The position numbers and the translations under genes are program-made. A stretch of 64,000 bases of DNA from Derxia lacustris (GTDB taxonomy: Bacteria; Pseudomonadota; Gammaproteobacteria; Burkholderiales; Burkholderiaceae_E). The DNA lies in NCBI RefSeq assembly GCF_002105195.1, contig NZ_MUHU01000004.1, forward strand, positions 62,001 through 126,000. Direction: 5' to 3'. This document shows, piece by piece, positions 12,380 through 21,558 of the stretch. How positions within the stretch are numbered: position 1 is the first letter of the stretch; each line of letters opens with the position of its first letter. The notes beneath the pieces were generated by a model. The model did not search any database and was not told where the DNA came from. It was given only the letters and a program-made list of their open reading frames with translations.

Positions 12380-13816
12380 ATGTCGCTCAGCCAATTGCTC
12401 GTCATCCTCCGGGTGCATCGCAAGATGAGCCTGTTCATCCTCGTGATCGCCATCGCGCTGGGCATCGTCAGCACCCTCATCGCCCCGAAGCGCTACACCG
12501 CCTCGGGTGCGGTGCTGGTCGACATCAAGGCGCCCGATCCGGTCGCCGGCGTGGTCCTGCCCAGCGCGCTGATGCCGGGCTACATGACCACCGAAATCGA
12601 TCTGATGAACAGCGAGCGCGTCGCGCGCAAGGCCATCACCCTGCTCGGCCTCGAAAACGACGCAGACACCCATGCCAAATGGCAGGACGAGACCAACGGT
12701 GTCGGCGACTACATGAGCTGGCTCTCCGATCTGCTCCAGCTCAAGCTCGACATCAAGCCATCGCGCGATTCGGGCGTGGTCAACTACAACTACACGTCGA
12801 GCAGCCCGGAACTGGCATCGGCCCTGGTCAATGCCTTCATGCAGGCCTACATCGACACCACGGCCGAACTGCGCGTCGAACGCGCGCGCAACAGCAACAG
12901 CTTCTTCGACGAGCGCGCCAAGCAGCTGCGCGACAAGCTCGAAGCGGCGCAGAACCAGCTCTCGGCCTATCAGCGCGAAGCGGGTGTCATCACAACCGAC
13001 GAGCAGCTCGACACCGAGAACACCCGGCTCGCGGCACTCACCGCCCAGCTGGTTTCGCTGCAGGCTGCCGGCGCCGACGCCAGCAGCCGCCAGACCCAGA
13101 GCCGCAGCAATGCCGAACGCCTGCGCGAAGCGCTCGCCAGCCCGGTGGTCTCCACGCTCTCGACCACCATCAGCCAGAGCGAAGCGCAATTGCACGAAAT
13201 GGGCGAGCGCTATGGCGCCGACTATCCGGGCGTGCGCGAGTTGCGTGCCCGCATCGCCCAGCTGAACGAGCAGCGAGCCAACGAGATCAAGCGCGTCTCG
13301 GGCTCGATCGAGGCCGACGACAACGCCAGCAGCGAAAGGGCGCAGACCATGACTCGCCTGGTCGAAGCCCAGCGTGCCCATGTGCTCCAGCTCAAGAGCA
13401 AGCGCGACGAAGCACTGGTGCTCAAGCGCGATGTTGAAAGTGCCCAGCGCGCCTATGACGCGGTACTGGCGCGGGTGGGGGAAAGCAGCCTCGCCAGCCA
13501 GAACACGATGACCAACGTATCCATCGTCAAGTACGCCAGCACGCCGCCGGCGCCGTCCGGCCCCAAGCTCAAGACCAATCTCGGGCTGGCGATCTTCGTC
13601 GGCCTGCTGTTCAGCGTCGCCGGTTCGCTTGCACGCGAACTGCTCGACCGGCGCATCCACACCACCGAAGACATCGCCCTGCTGCTGCGCCAGCAGGTGC
13701 TCGGCGTGATTCCGCCGCCGCTGCCGCCGCCGACCCGGATGGAACGTCTGCTCGCCCGCCTGCCGCTGCGCCGCCTGGCCGGAGCGCAGACCTCTCCCGC
13801 CCGACTTCGAGCCTGA
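12380..13816 (+). CDS. epsF: EpsF-type chain-length determinant protein
   Basis: Polysaccharide co-polymerase (Wzz family) that sets exopolysaccharide chain length at the inner membrane. The 478-residue protein has an N-terminal helix (MSLFILVIAIALGIVSTLIA), a large periplasmic region with coiled coil (about residues 180-380), and a C-terminal helix (LGLAIFVGLLFSVAGSLARE). It lacks a fused kinase domain; the kinase is the next gene, five bases downstream. The segment EIDLMNSERVARKAI is typical of the EpsF family in exosortase-containing betaproteobacteria. The C-terminus is Pro- and Arg-rich. Confidence 0.9.
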   Translation: MSLSQLLVILRVHRKMSLFILVIAIALGIVSTLIAPKRYTASGAVLVDIKAPDPVAGVVLPSALMPGYMTTEIDLMNSERVARKAITLLGLENDADTHAKWQDETNGVGDYMSWLSDLLQLKLDIKPSRDSGVVNYNYTSSSPELASALVNAFMQAYIDTTAELRVERARNSNSFFDERAKQLRDKLEAAQNQLSAYQREAGVITTDEQLDTENTRLAALTAQLVSLQAAGADASSRQTQSRSNAERLREALASPVVSTLSTTISQSEAQLHEMGERYGADYPGVRELRARIAQLNEQRANEIKRVSGSIEADDNASSERAQTMTRLVEAQRAHVLQLKSKRDEALVLKRDVESAQRAYDAVLARVGESSLASQNTMTNVSIVKYASTPPAPSGPKLKTNLGLAIFVGLLFSVAGSLARELLDRRIHTTEDIALLLRQQVLGVIPPPLPPPTRMERLLARLPLRRLAGAQTSPARLRA

Positions 13817-13821
13817 ACGCC

Positions 13822-14718
13822 ATGGATTTCTTCGCCACCGTTGCCGAAACCCCACCCCTGGCCGATCTCGTCGAGGAGGCGCGCGGCGCGCCCATCGGCC
13901 AGATCCTGCGCCGTGTGCGACCGCTGTCCGACGATCAGGTCGAGCAGATCCTGCGGCACCAGCGCGATCACGGCACCCGCTTCGGCGAATCGGCCGTCGC
14001 GCTCGACTTCGCCACCGGCGACGAAGTGCTGTGGGCCTTGTCGCAGCAGTTCCACTATCCCTATCTGCCCAAGGCGCGCTGGTCGGCCGGCACCGAACTC
14101 GTCACCGCCACCGACCCGTTCGGCGACGTGGCCGAATCCTTCCGCGACCTGCGCAGCCGGCTGATGATGAATGCCACGCCCGAGGACGCACGCCGCGCCA
14201 TCGCGGTGGTGAGCCGAGATTCGGGCGACGGCAAGACCTTCTTCGCGGCCAATCTCGCGGTGGCCTTCAGCCAGCTCGGCGCGCGCACCCTGCTCATCGA
14301 TGCCGACCTGCGCAAGCCGCGCCTGCATGAGGTGTTCGACCTCGGCGAGCACAAGACCGGCCTGAGCAATGCGCTGCTGACCGGCCGGCTCGATACCGAC
14401 GCGGTACATCAAGCCGAGGAGCTGCCCAGCCTGTTCGTGCTGCCGGTCGGCACCGAGCCGCCCAATCCGCTCGAACTGGTGCAGCGGCCGGCCTTCGGTC
14501 TGCTGCTGAGCAAGCTGCTCGCGCGCTTCGACCATGTGATCGTCGACACGCCGGCGGCGGTGTATGGCGCCGATGCGCGCGTGATCGCGGCCAAGTGCGG
14601 CTCGGCGCTCGCCATTGCCCGCAAAGGCCGCACCCGGGTCGCGCCGCTCCAGTCCTTTCTGGCGCTGCTCGGCAAGTCGCCGGCCCGCATGCTCGGCGTG
14701 GTGATGAACGAGTACTGA
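13822..14718 (+). CDS. epsG: EpsG-type chain-length tyrosine kinase with N-terminal MshEN-like repeat
   Basis: BY-kinase partner of EpsF that regulates polymer export. Kinase features are a Walker A in SRDSGDGKTFFAANLAV (Lys138), Walker A' LLIDADLRKPRLHEVFDL and Walker B HVIVDTPA (Asp242). Unlike Wzc there is no tyrosine cluster at the C-terminus, only a final Tyr298. Residues 24-76 form two 24-residue repeats separated by five residues (24-47 starting PIGQIL, 53-76 starting RFGESA, each ending in Gln). This is the geometry of MshEN c-di-GMP-binding domains, although the first repeat has PIG instead of RLG. A strong bidirectional terminator follows. Confidence 0.9.
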   Translation: MDFFATVAETPPLADLVEEARGAPIGQILRRVRPLSDDQVEQILRHQRDHGTRFGESAVALDFATGDEVLWALSQQFHYPYLPKARWSAGTELVTATDPFGDVAESFRDLRSRLMMNATPEDARRAIAVVSRDSGDGKTFFAANLAVAFSQLGARTLLIDADLRKPRLHEVFDLGEHKTGLSNALLTGRLDTDAVHQAEELPSLFVLPVGTEPPNPLELVQRPAFGLLLSKLLARFDHVIVDTPAAVYGADARVIAAKCGSALAIARKGRTRVAPLQSFLALLGKSPARMLGVVMNEY

Positions 14719-14732
14719 CGCCACCCCCACGC

Positions 14733-14770
14733 AAAAAGGGGCGACCGGTGTTGGCCGGTCGCCCCTTTTT
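14733..14770. terminator. Bidirectional intrinsic terminator between epsG and ugd
   Basis: Perfect 16-bp stem: AAAAAGGGGCGACCGG (14733-14748) and its complement (14755-14770), loop TGTTGG. A-tract and T-tract at the two ends make it function from either side, as expected between convergent epsG and ugd. Confidence 0.95.
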
Positions 14771-14827
14771 ATTGCGAGCCGCGCGGGCGGCCCGTCGCCG
14801 AGACCGGCTCACGCCGGCCTCGGCACA

Positions 14828-16165
14828 TCAGTTGCGGCCGATCGAGTGATATTCGAGGCCAGAGGCGCGCACCAGCGCCGGCTCGTACAGGTTGCGACCG
14901 TCGAAGACGATCTTGTCCTTCAGCGCGGCGGCCAGGCCGTCGAAGTCGGGCGAGCGGAATTCCTTCCACTCGGTGACGATGACCAGACCGTTCGCATCTT
15001 CGAGTGCGGCATTGGCGCTGTCGGTGAAGGTAAGGCCGGGCAGCGTGTTGCCTTCCACGTCGACCAGGACGCGCCTGGCTTCGTCGATCGAGACCGGGTC
15101 ATAGGCCTTGACCGAGGCGCCGCGCTTGAGCAGCTCGGCGATGATGACGCGGCTCGACGCCTCGCGCATGTCGTCGGTGTTGGGCTTGAAGGCCAGGCCC
15201 CACAGCGCAAAGGTCTTGCCCGACAGGTTCTCGCCGTAGCGCTTCACCAGCTTCTCGACCAGCACCAGCTTCTGCTCGTCGTTTACCTGCTCGACGGCAT
15301 TGAGCAGCGTGGCCGGCAGGCCGTTCTCGGCCGAGGTGCGCACCAGCGCCTTCACGTCCTTGGGGAAGCAGCTGCCGCCGTAGCCGGCACCGGCGTACAG
15401 GAAGCTGGTGCCGATGCGCGGATCGGAGCCGATGCCCACGCGCACCAGTTCGATGTCGGCGCCGAGGCGCTCGGCCAGCCGCGACAGCTCGTTCATGAAC
15501 GAGATGCGCGTGGCCAGCATCGCGTTGGCCGCGTACTTGGTGAATTCGGCGCTGCGCACATCCATGACGAGCAGGCGTTCGCGGTTGCGCGTGAACGGCT
15601 GATACAGCGCGCGCAGCAGCAGCACGGCGCGCTCGTCGTCCACGCCGACCACCACGCGGTCGGGCCGCATGAAGTCGTTGACGGCGGCGCCCTCCTTCAG
15701 GAACTCGGGATTCGACGCGACCGAGAACTCGAGCTCCACGCCACGCGCGGCCAGCTCGTCGGCGATGGCGGCCTTGACCTTGTCGGCGGTACCGACCGGC
15801 ACCGTGCTCTTGTCGATGATGACCTTGTAGTCGGTCATCAGCCGGCCGATGTTGCGCGCGGCGGCCAGCACGTATTGCAGGTCGGCCGAGCCGTCCTCGT
15901 CGGGCGGCGTGCCCACGGCGATGAATTGCAGCGTGCCGTGCGCGACCGAATGCGCGATGTCGGTCGTGAATTCGAGGCGGCCGGCAGCGACATTGCGCTG
16001 CACGACTTCCTTCAGCCCCGGTTCATGGATGGGGATGCCGCCCGTGTTGAGGATTTCGATCTTGCGCGCATCCACGTCCAGACAAAGAACGTGGTTGCCC
16101 ATTTCGGCCAGGCAGGCGCCGGTCACCAGACCGACATACCCCGTACCAATCACTGTGACTTTCAT
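14828..16165 (-). CDS. ugd: UDP-glucose 6-dehydrogenase
   Basis: Oxidises UDP-glucose to UDP-glucuronate with two NAD+, supplying an acidic sugar precursor for the polysaccharide. The 445-residue protein begins with the Rossmann signature [20 protein letters not shown], carries the [16 protein letters not shown] segment, and has the catalytic cysteine in [13 protein letters not shown]. The C-terminal domain with [20 protein letters not shown] is complete. It is separated from the flippase gene by about 145 bases, so it may have its own promoter. Bacteria often keep several copies; the nearest role here is polymer precursor supply. Confidence 0.96.
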   Translation of the reverse strand: MKVTVIGTGYVGLVTGACLAEMGNHVLCLDVDARKIEILNTGGIPIHEPGLKEVVQRNVAAGRLEFTTDIAHSVAHGTLQFIAVGTPPDEDGSADLQYVLAAARNIGRLMTDYKVIIDKSTVPVGTADKVKAAIADELAARGVELEFSVASNPEFLKEGAAVNDFMRPDRVVVGVDDERAVLLLRALYQPFTRNRERLLVMDVRSAEFTKYAANAMLATRISFMNELSRLAERLGADIELVRVGIGSDPRIGTSFLYAGAGYGGSCFPKDVKALVRTSAENGLPATLLNAVEQVNDEQKLVLVEKLVKRYGENLSGKTFALWGLAFKPNTDDMREASSRVIIAELLKRGASVKAYDPVSIDEARRVLVDVEGNTLPGLTFTDSANAALEDANGLVIVTEWKEFRSPDFDGLAAALKDKIVFDGRNLYEPALVRASGLEYHSIGRN

Positions 16166-16310
16166 TGGAGCCTCTCAATAAGCCAGAAAAACATGAGCGC
16201 CACGCGAGTGGGCATTCAATCGCGGCAGCCGTCATGGGCTGCCGTCCGTGCGAACTGTCTCCTCCGGTGGACCGGCCGTTCGCGCGCCCGGTCCCCGCCT
16301 CGCATCCGGT

Positions 16311-17576
16311 TCAGCGGCGCCGGCGCCACTGCACGAACGCGGTCAGCCAGAGCGCCACGGCAACCGCGCCATGTCCGGCGATGAACGCCCAGACCAGACC
16401 GTCGATGCCGCCAAGCCGGGCGCCGAACACCATCAGAAAGCCGAAACCCACGGCCGACACGCCATAGATGACGGCGCGCAGGCTTTGCATGCCAGCGCCC
16501 GTGAGCGCATCGGCGGCCGGGTACTGGAGCGCGATGAAGGGCATCGCGATCGCGAGCCGGCCGGCCGTATCGGTAGCGCCAGCAAACACCTTGCCGAGCA
16601 CCGTCGGCGCCAGCATGGCGGCCAGCGCCACGCCGGCGCCCGAGACCGCGCCGACCAGTGCCAGCGCCGGCGCCGTCTTGACCGCAAAGGCCAGACTGGC
16701 GCCGATGCCCTGCGCGCCCTTCTGGAAGAACTTGGGGTAGAGGATCCGCGTCACGACCTGGATCGGGAACAGCCCGAGCTGGAGGATGCGCGACGCCGCG
16801 CCATAGGCGCCGAGAGCTGCCTCGTCGGCGAAGCGTGCGAGCACCACCCGGTCCATGTTGGACTGGGAAGCGCGCGCGGTCTGGTTGACGCAGAACGCCG
16901 CGCCCGAGCCCGCTTCCTCGCCGAGTCTTTCCCAGCGCGGCCCGCCATAGCAGCGGATGCCGACCGCGATGCAGATGGCGGTCGCCGCCAGCGATTGCGC
17001 CAGCACCGCCAGAATCCATTCGTCGAGATCGTGCAGGTCGGCCACGAAGAAGAAGCCGAACGCCAGCGCCAGCCGCACGCAGACCACCGACACCCGCAGC
17101 CAGCCGGCACGCGCGGTATCGCCATGCGCCACCATCACCAGCTCAAGCGAGGTGGAGATGCGCGCGACGAGCACCTCGGCCAGCAACGCGAGCGCCAGCG
17201 ACAGCGGCGACATGTCGAGCTGCATCGGCCCGAGCGCCAGCAGCAGGCCGCCACCGATCACGAGCGGCAGCGTGAGCGCGATGAGGAACAGCATCTTCGC
17301 GAAGTAGCGGCCGAAGCTCGCGCGGTCGCGCGCCACCGCGCGCACCACCAGATCGCCACCGCCCAGCCCGACCAGCTCAACCGCGATGCCGACGATGGCC
17401 AGCACCGCCGTGTAGCGACCGAACTGCTCGATGCCCAGGCCGCGCGCGGTCAGCGCGAAGGTGACGAACTGGAGCCCGAGCGCGCCCATGGTCGGCACCA
17501 TCGTGGTGACGAAGGTGACGAGACGGAAGCGCCGCTCGAGCTCGCTCAGCAGCGACGGGCGGACGACCGCAGTCAT
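16311..17576 (-). CDS. Polysaccharide flippase (MOP/Wzx-like)
   Basis: Probable lipid-linked repeat-unit flippase of the inner membrane. I start at the ATG at 17576 (MTAVVRPSLLSELERRF), 34 bases after the upstream glycosyltransferase, giving 421 residues with about 12 hydrophobic segments. Wzx-like features are the start VTTMVPTMGALGLQFVTFALTARGLGIEQFGRY and the central NQTARASQSNMDRVVLARF region. Family assignment rests on topology and these segments, since Wzx proteins diverge strongly. It lies between a glycosyltransferase and ugd. Confidence 0.85.
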   Translation of the reverse strand: MTAVVRPSLLSELERRFRLVTFVTTMVPTMGALGLQFVTFALTARGLGIEQFGRYTAVLAIVGIAVELVGLGGGDLVVRAVARDRASFGRYFAKMLFLIALTLPLVIGGGLLLALGPMQLDMSPLSLALALLAEVLVARISTSLELVMVAHGDTARAGWLRVSVVCVRLALAFGFFFVADLHDLDEWILAVLAQSLAATAICIAVGIRCYGGPRWERLGEEAGSGAAFCVNQTARASQSNMDRVVLARFADEAALGAYGAASRILQLGLFPIQVVTRILYPKFFQKGAQGIGASLAFAVKTAPALALVGAVSGAGVALAAMLAPTVLGKVFAGATDTAGRLAIAMPFIALQYPAADALTGAGMQSLRAVIYGVSAVGFGFLMVFGARLGGIDGLVWAFIAGHGAVAVALWLTAFVQWRRRR

Positions 17577-17610
17577 GCGCTCGCCCCGGTACGGACGCGC
17601 TGCGGGCAGT

Positions 17611-18573
17611 TCATCGGCAGACCTTCTCGCCCGGCTGCTGCGGCCGCGCGTATTCCACGAACACGTCGCCGAAATGCGAGGCGAAGCGGCCACGCACCTT
17701 GTCGAACTCCAGCAGCCAGCCCAGCGCGCGCGAATCGGGCTCGCGGTTGTAGAGCGGATAGAACAGCAGTCGCACCGTCAGCCCGAGCGACTTGAGGAAG
17801 GCGCGCCCCTTGCCGTAATCGAGCGTTTCCCAGCGCGCGGCGTGATTGCCAACGCGAAAGCGGCGCTGCCGCAGCCACTTGAGCGACGCGCGCGAGACCG
17901 GGACTTCTTCATAGATGAAAGCCTCGTCCGACCAAGCCATCGGATGACCACGGAAGAACAGCTTGCGGAAGAACACGGTGTCACCGCCGCCCGACAAGCC
18001 GAAGGCCTCGTCGAAGAAGGGGCGCGGCTCGTCACGCAGCTTGTCCATGTCGAGCAGGAAATTGCAGGTGCAGAAAACGAAAGGCTTGCCGTTCAACTTT
18101 TGCTTGTCGACCGACCAGTAGCGCGCCCATTTGCGCAGCTGCTGCGCCGAATCGGGAAAGACCGGCCGCACCGGGCCGCCAACGACCACCGCCTTCTGTT
18201 CCTCGCTGGTCCGAAGCAATTGCGCGAGCCAATCGGGCGACGGCCATTCATCGTCGTCGATCATCGCCAGATAACGCACACCGAGCGCATCGGTTTCGGC
18301 AAACACTGCATTGCGTGCCGCCGAAATGCCCGGCTGTTTTTCGATGCGATAACGCGATTCGATTCCCGTATTGCGCGAGAACTCGGCGACCGCCTCACCC
18401 ACGCTCGGATCGCTTCCATCATTGTCGACGACGATCACGATCGGCGGCGCCGGCAATGCCTTGGCCGCGATCGCGATGTGATCGAGCAATCGGATCATGC
18501 CCTCCTTGCGCTTGTAGGTGCAAAAGCCAATGCCCAAGCCCGAGAGAGGGGTCAAATTCTTTCCAGCTTCCAT
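17611..18573 (-). CDS. Family 2 glycosyltransferase
   Basis: Cytosolic GT-A fold transferase, probably adding one sugar of the repeat unit. The 320-residue product starts with the nucleotide-sugar fold (LGIGFCTYKRKEGMIRLL, IVIVVDNDGSDP) and has the metal-binding acidic run in YLAMIDDDEWPSPDWL. A Trp/Arg-rich C-terminal region (SLKWLRQRRFRVGN) could lie on the membrane. Donor and acceptor cannot be told from sequence. It is about 30 bases downstream of the polymerase-like gene and 34 upstream of the flippase gene. Confidence 0.88.
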   Translation of the reverse strand: MEAGKNLTPLSGLGIGFCTYKRKEGMIRLLDHIAIAAKALPAPPIVIVVDNDGSDPSVGEAVAEFSRNTGIESRYRIEKQPGISAARNAVFAETDALGVRYLAMIDDDEWPSPDWLAQLLRTSEEQKAVVVGGPVRPVFPDSAQQLRKWARYWSVDKQKLNGKPFVFCTCNFLLDMDKLRDEPRPFFDEAFGLSGGGDTVFFRKLFFRGHPMAWSDEAFIYEEVPVSRASLKWLRQRRFRVGNHAARWETLDYGKGRAFLKSLGLTVRLLFYPLYNREPDSRALGWLLEFDKVRGRFASHFGDVFVEYARPQQPGEKVCR

Positions 18574-18603
18574 GCTTTTCTCCAGACCCGGTATTCGGCG
18601 TCA

Positions 18604-19998
18604 TCAAATTCGGTTGCTATCGGTTGCAGCATCAATGCCGCCGCATTCGGCAATACGTCCTGAGTGCGCGCGACCGGCCTGATTGACCGCCATCGAATAC
18701 GTCAACACCAGGCAATAGCCGCCGATACCGGCATTGAAGATCTCATGGGTTTCAACGATACCGACGATCATCATGAGAAAGCCAATGCCAGCACTGGTGA
18801 ATCCGGTACGCGACTGATAAATCAGCGGCGCCACGAATACGAGATAACCAAGCGTGGACACATAGATGAACAGGCCTATCACGCCCGAATCACCCAGTGC
18901 CCCAAGATACATGTTGTGCGGCGTCAGAATGCCACCCAGACTTGCCAGACGCGCCGCCAGAATTACCGTAAATGGCGAAAGTCCGGTGAATGCGCCTGGC
19001 CCGCTGCCAATCCACGGACTGCGCAACATGCTTTCGAGATACATCGCCCAGATATCGGTGCGCCCGGTCAAGCTTGGATCACGCCCGAGCGCCTCCAGCA
19101 CGATCGGCATCAATACCTGGCTTGCAATCGCCGAAAAAATGAATGTCAGCACCAGAATCACGAATGCGAGCGGCGCGGAAACACGGCGCGCGAGACGCGG
19201 CAGCAGCAGCCGATAGCCCACGCCCGACAGCGCCACCACCAGCGCGCCCTTGGATCCAGATGCCAGCACGCAAATGGCACTGCCCAGAATCAGGCAGATG
19301 GCCAATCGCCGACATTCCGCTCCGTACAAACCCACTGCGATGACGAGTGCGATAGAACCAAACCAACCAAATCCGTTCTTCCCTGCGAATACGCCTCGCC
19401 AAACTCGTGCGTCACGATCCGCCTGCATACCGATATTGGGAAATACCAAAGCCATGAGTACAGAGGCACCGACAATCAGCATGCATCCGATAAGCAGACT
19501 GCGGACGGCGGCGCTCTCGGACAAGCCAGCACCGAGCGTGGCTGCCGCAATCAACATTACTACCCAGAGAAAATACAGTCGGAAAGACGACATTGGATCG
19601 AAACCGACCAGGGCTGCGATGAAACCCACGGTCGCCAGCGCACCCATTGGCTTGAGCGAAGCGGTAACTCGCTCGGATGAAAACTGCGAAAGCTCCCGAC
19701 CAATTGCCATCAACAGACAAACCCAGGTCAGATAATTGAACGGAGCACCGCCTGGCTTGGTAAGTTGAATATTCTCGGCGCCGCCGAAACCTTCTTGCGC
19801 TGGATAAATCCAGGCGCCGCTGTACAAGATCAGCAACATGCACAGCAGAATTCTCAATGGCCACTCGGCGCTGGCGGCGGAAAGCGCAGGTGCAATCCCG
19901 GATATCGACGCGGGAGATTGAGTCGGATGCGCAATTTGGCCGATGTCGTTCCCGACATATCGCCGATTACTGAACGGAATCGTTCCAAGCATATGCAT
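18604..19998 (-). CDS. O-antigen ligase/Wzy-type polymerase
   Basis: Integral membrane protein with 11 or 12 hydrophobic segments and the Wzy_C/O-antigen-ligase loop pattern near SLTGRTDIWAMYLESMLRSPWIGSGPGAF followed by LTPHNMYLGALGDSGVIGL, where the His is typical of the family. It most likely polymerises the repeat units or ligates the polymer. I chose the ATG at 19998 (464 residues); a GTG at 20004 and another ATG at 19992 are equally placed and no strong ribosome-binding site decides. Codon third positions are visibly more A/T-rich than in neighbouring genes, a common sign of recent exchange at polymerase genes. Confidence 0.88.
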   Translation of the reverse strand: MHMLGTIPFSNRRYVGNDIGQIAHPTQSPASISGIAPALSAASAEWPLRILLCMLLILYSGAWIYPAQEGFGGAENIQLTKPGGAPFNYLTWVCLLMAIGRELSQFSSERVTASLKPMGALATVGFIAALVGFDPMSSFRLYFLWVVMLIAAATLGAGLSESAAVRSLLIGCMLIVGASVLMALVFPNIGMQADRDARVWRGVFAGKNGFGWFGSIALVIAVGLYGAECRRLAICLILGSAICVLASGSKGALVVALSGVGYRLLLPRLARRVSAPLAFVILVLTFIFSAIASQVLMPIVLEALGRDPSLTGRTDIWAMYLESMLRSPWIGSGPGAFTGLSPFTVILAARLASLGGILTPHNMYLGALGDSGVIGLFIYVSTLGYLVFVAPLIYQSRTGFTSAGIGFLMMIVGIVETHEIFNAGIGGYCLVLTYSMAVNQAGRAHSGRIAECGGIDAATDSNRI

Positions 19999-20004
19999 AT
20001 CCAC

Positions 20005-20442
20005 CGTCGATTTGAGATCTCGCGCGCTGGGCTATTTCATCGCCCAACATGACTCCCAGCTTGCCGAAGTCCCTAACCCGTCCAAGCCCCGTCGAATTCA
20101 GCCATTCAATATGGTTACGGCTTCAGCCCGCGCCGTAGCTCAGGCCGATTGACAGCAATCGATGTCAAGATTGCATACGGATCGCGATGACATCGCAAAA
20201 CACTTGCCTTGCCAATTCGTCAAGCCATTCCTTCGCGCAGACCGCAGATCGTCAATGTCGCAGCGCGAGACGATTTCAGTGAATTGAAATCGTGCAACAC
20301 AATCCAGCCACTGCCATTTCAATCACATTCCTCGGCCATTGGCGCAATGCTGTCGAATGTCGCCATGTCCGCAGGAAAGCCGGAAGGCAAACGGACCGCC
20401 GCTCCGCCGCCACTCGATGCACTGCGTCTCGGCGGACGCGGA
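20005..20442. other. A/T-richer gap without a recognisable gene
   Basis: About 440 bases between the polymerase-like gene and the GT2 gene. Short frames of 60-80 codons exist on both strands, none with a family signature or a good ribosome-binding site. A TTGACA at 20149-20154 faces TGTCAA at 20163-20168, forming an inverted repeat. TTGACA with TGCATA at 20172-20177 would make a plus-strand -35/-10 pair with a 17-base spacer. Composition matches the neighbouring polymerase gene, not the rest of the window, so it may have been acquired with it. Confidence 0.5.
20149..20177 (+). promoter_or_regulatory. Possible sigma-70 promoter with operator-like inverted repeat
   Basis: TTGACA, 17-base spacer, TGCATA on the plus strand; TTGACA also pairs with TGTCAA 8 bases on. 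No credible gene follows on the plus strand, so it could be chance, a small RNA start or a repressor site for the minus-strand genes. Confidence 0.25.
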
Positions 20443-20476
20443 GCATGACGATCCCGCCCCTGCAGGATCGTCATGC
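20443..20476 (-). terminator. Hairpin overlapping the GT2 stop codon
   Basis: Perfect 12-bp inverted repeat GCATGACGATCC (20443-20454) and GGATCGTCATGC (20465-20476), with a 10-base loop. The right arm contains the stop codon of the minus-strand glycosyltransferase, so the hairpin closes the sugar transferase-to-GT2 operon. There is no T-tract on the exit side. Confidence 0.55.
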
Positions 20477-21535
20477 GCTGCTCCCTGACGCAGCACCGGC
20501 CGAAGCGGGCGCCAGCGGCTCGGCGGCCTCGACCGACCAGGGTTTTTCGCGCACGGTGATCATTCCGTTGAAGAAGCCCAGCGCCCAGGCGTTGTGCATG
20601 ACGAAGGCGGCCGGCCCGGCCAGCAGGCCGCACAACGAACGGCGCGCCACGGCGATCCAGATCGAGGCCCAGAGCAGCGCGCCGAGATAGGCCACCGGCA
20701 GCACCAGCGTGGCCGGCTGCAATGGCGCCAGCGCCACGCCGGCAATGCACAGCGCCAGATTGGCCGGCACCGCAAGCTGGCGCGGCCGCCAGGAGCCCGG
20801 ATGCCGCCGCACGGTGCGCGACCGGCCGCGGCCGTAGTTGAAGTACTGGCGCCAGAGCGCACGCAGCGTGGCACGCGGGTGGTAGGCGAGCCGGATGTCG
20901 GCATCGAGCCAGATCCGCGAACCGAGCGCGCGCTGGCGGCAGTCGAGCTCTGCATCCTCGTTGTGGGTGTAGGTCTCGTCATAGCCGCCCGCGCGCACGA
21001 AGGAATGCATGCGGAAGGCGGCGTGATGGCCGTGGTCGACGAAGCCGCTGCGGCGGCCGCCGCGATGCGCCGAGCCACCCGAGCCGACGACGGTATCGGA
21101 CACCCAGGCCACCGCGCGCTGGACGCAGTTGTCGCCAGTGGAATCCATTGGCACGACGACCGCATCGGCGCCGCTGCGGTCGAGCGAATCGATCAGCTGG
21201 CGCAGGAAGCCGGCCGGGTAGATTGCATGCGCGTCGCAACGCACCAGCACTTCGGCGGCGCTGCCGTGCAGGCGCGCGGCGAGGTTGACGGCGGCGCTTT
21301 GCAGCCGTCGCGGGTTGTGCAGCAGGCGCAGCGCGGGGCGGCTGGCAGCAAGGCGGGCGACGATTTCCTGCGTGCCGTCGTTGCTGCCGCCGTCGGCGAC
21401 GACGAGGTCGAGGCGCGCGCCCGCGGGCGGATCGGCAAGCAGGGAGTCGATCACGCCCTCGATGGTTCGCGCTTCGTTGAGCGTGGGAATCACGACGAGG
21501 ATCGATCGCGTCATCGCAGAGTCGGCTGGTGTCAT
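20471..21535 (-). CDS. Family 2 glycosyltransferase, ExoA-like
   Basis: 354-residue GT-A transferase with C-terminal membrane segments, resembling succinoglycan ExoA-type enzymes. Visible motifs are ILVVIPTLNEARTIEGVIDSL, LDLVVADGGSNDGTQEI, the DxD-like RCDAHAIYPAGFL, and HNEDAELDCRQRALG with the conserved ED. A QxxRW-like segment is replaced by LWRQYFNYGRGRSRT. Two or three hydrophobic helices follow. It begins 23 bases after epsI. An internal ATG seven codons on (21514) is an alternative start. The specific sugar is unknown. Confidence 0.88.
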   Translation of the reverse strand: MTPADSAMTRSILVVIPTLNEARTIEGVIDSLLADPPAGARLDLVVADGGSNDGTQEIVARLAASRPALRLLHNPRRLQSAAVNLAARLHGSAAEVLVRCDAHAIYPAGFLRQLIDSLDRSGADAVVVPMDSTGDNCVQRAVAWVSDTVVGSGGSAHRGGRRSGFVDHGHHAAFRMHSFVRAGGYDETYTHNEDAELDCRQRALGSRIWLDADIRLAYHPRATLRALWRQYFNYGRGRSRTVRRHPGSWRPRQLAVPANLALCIAGVALAPLQPATLVLPVAYLGALLWASIWIAVARRSLCGLLAGPAAFVMHNAWALGFFNGMITVREKPWSVEAAEPLAPASAGAASGSSA

Positions 21536-21558
21536 GGCGGTTTACCGGACTGGCTGGA

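Noticed and set aside
20209..20448. 79-codon open frame in the A/T-richer gap, downstream of a TTGACA/TGCATA pair
   Set aside because: No ribosome-binding site or family signature and poor codon bias; kept only as part of the gap description.
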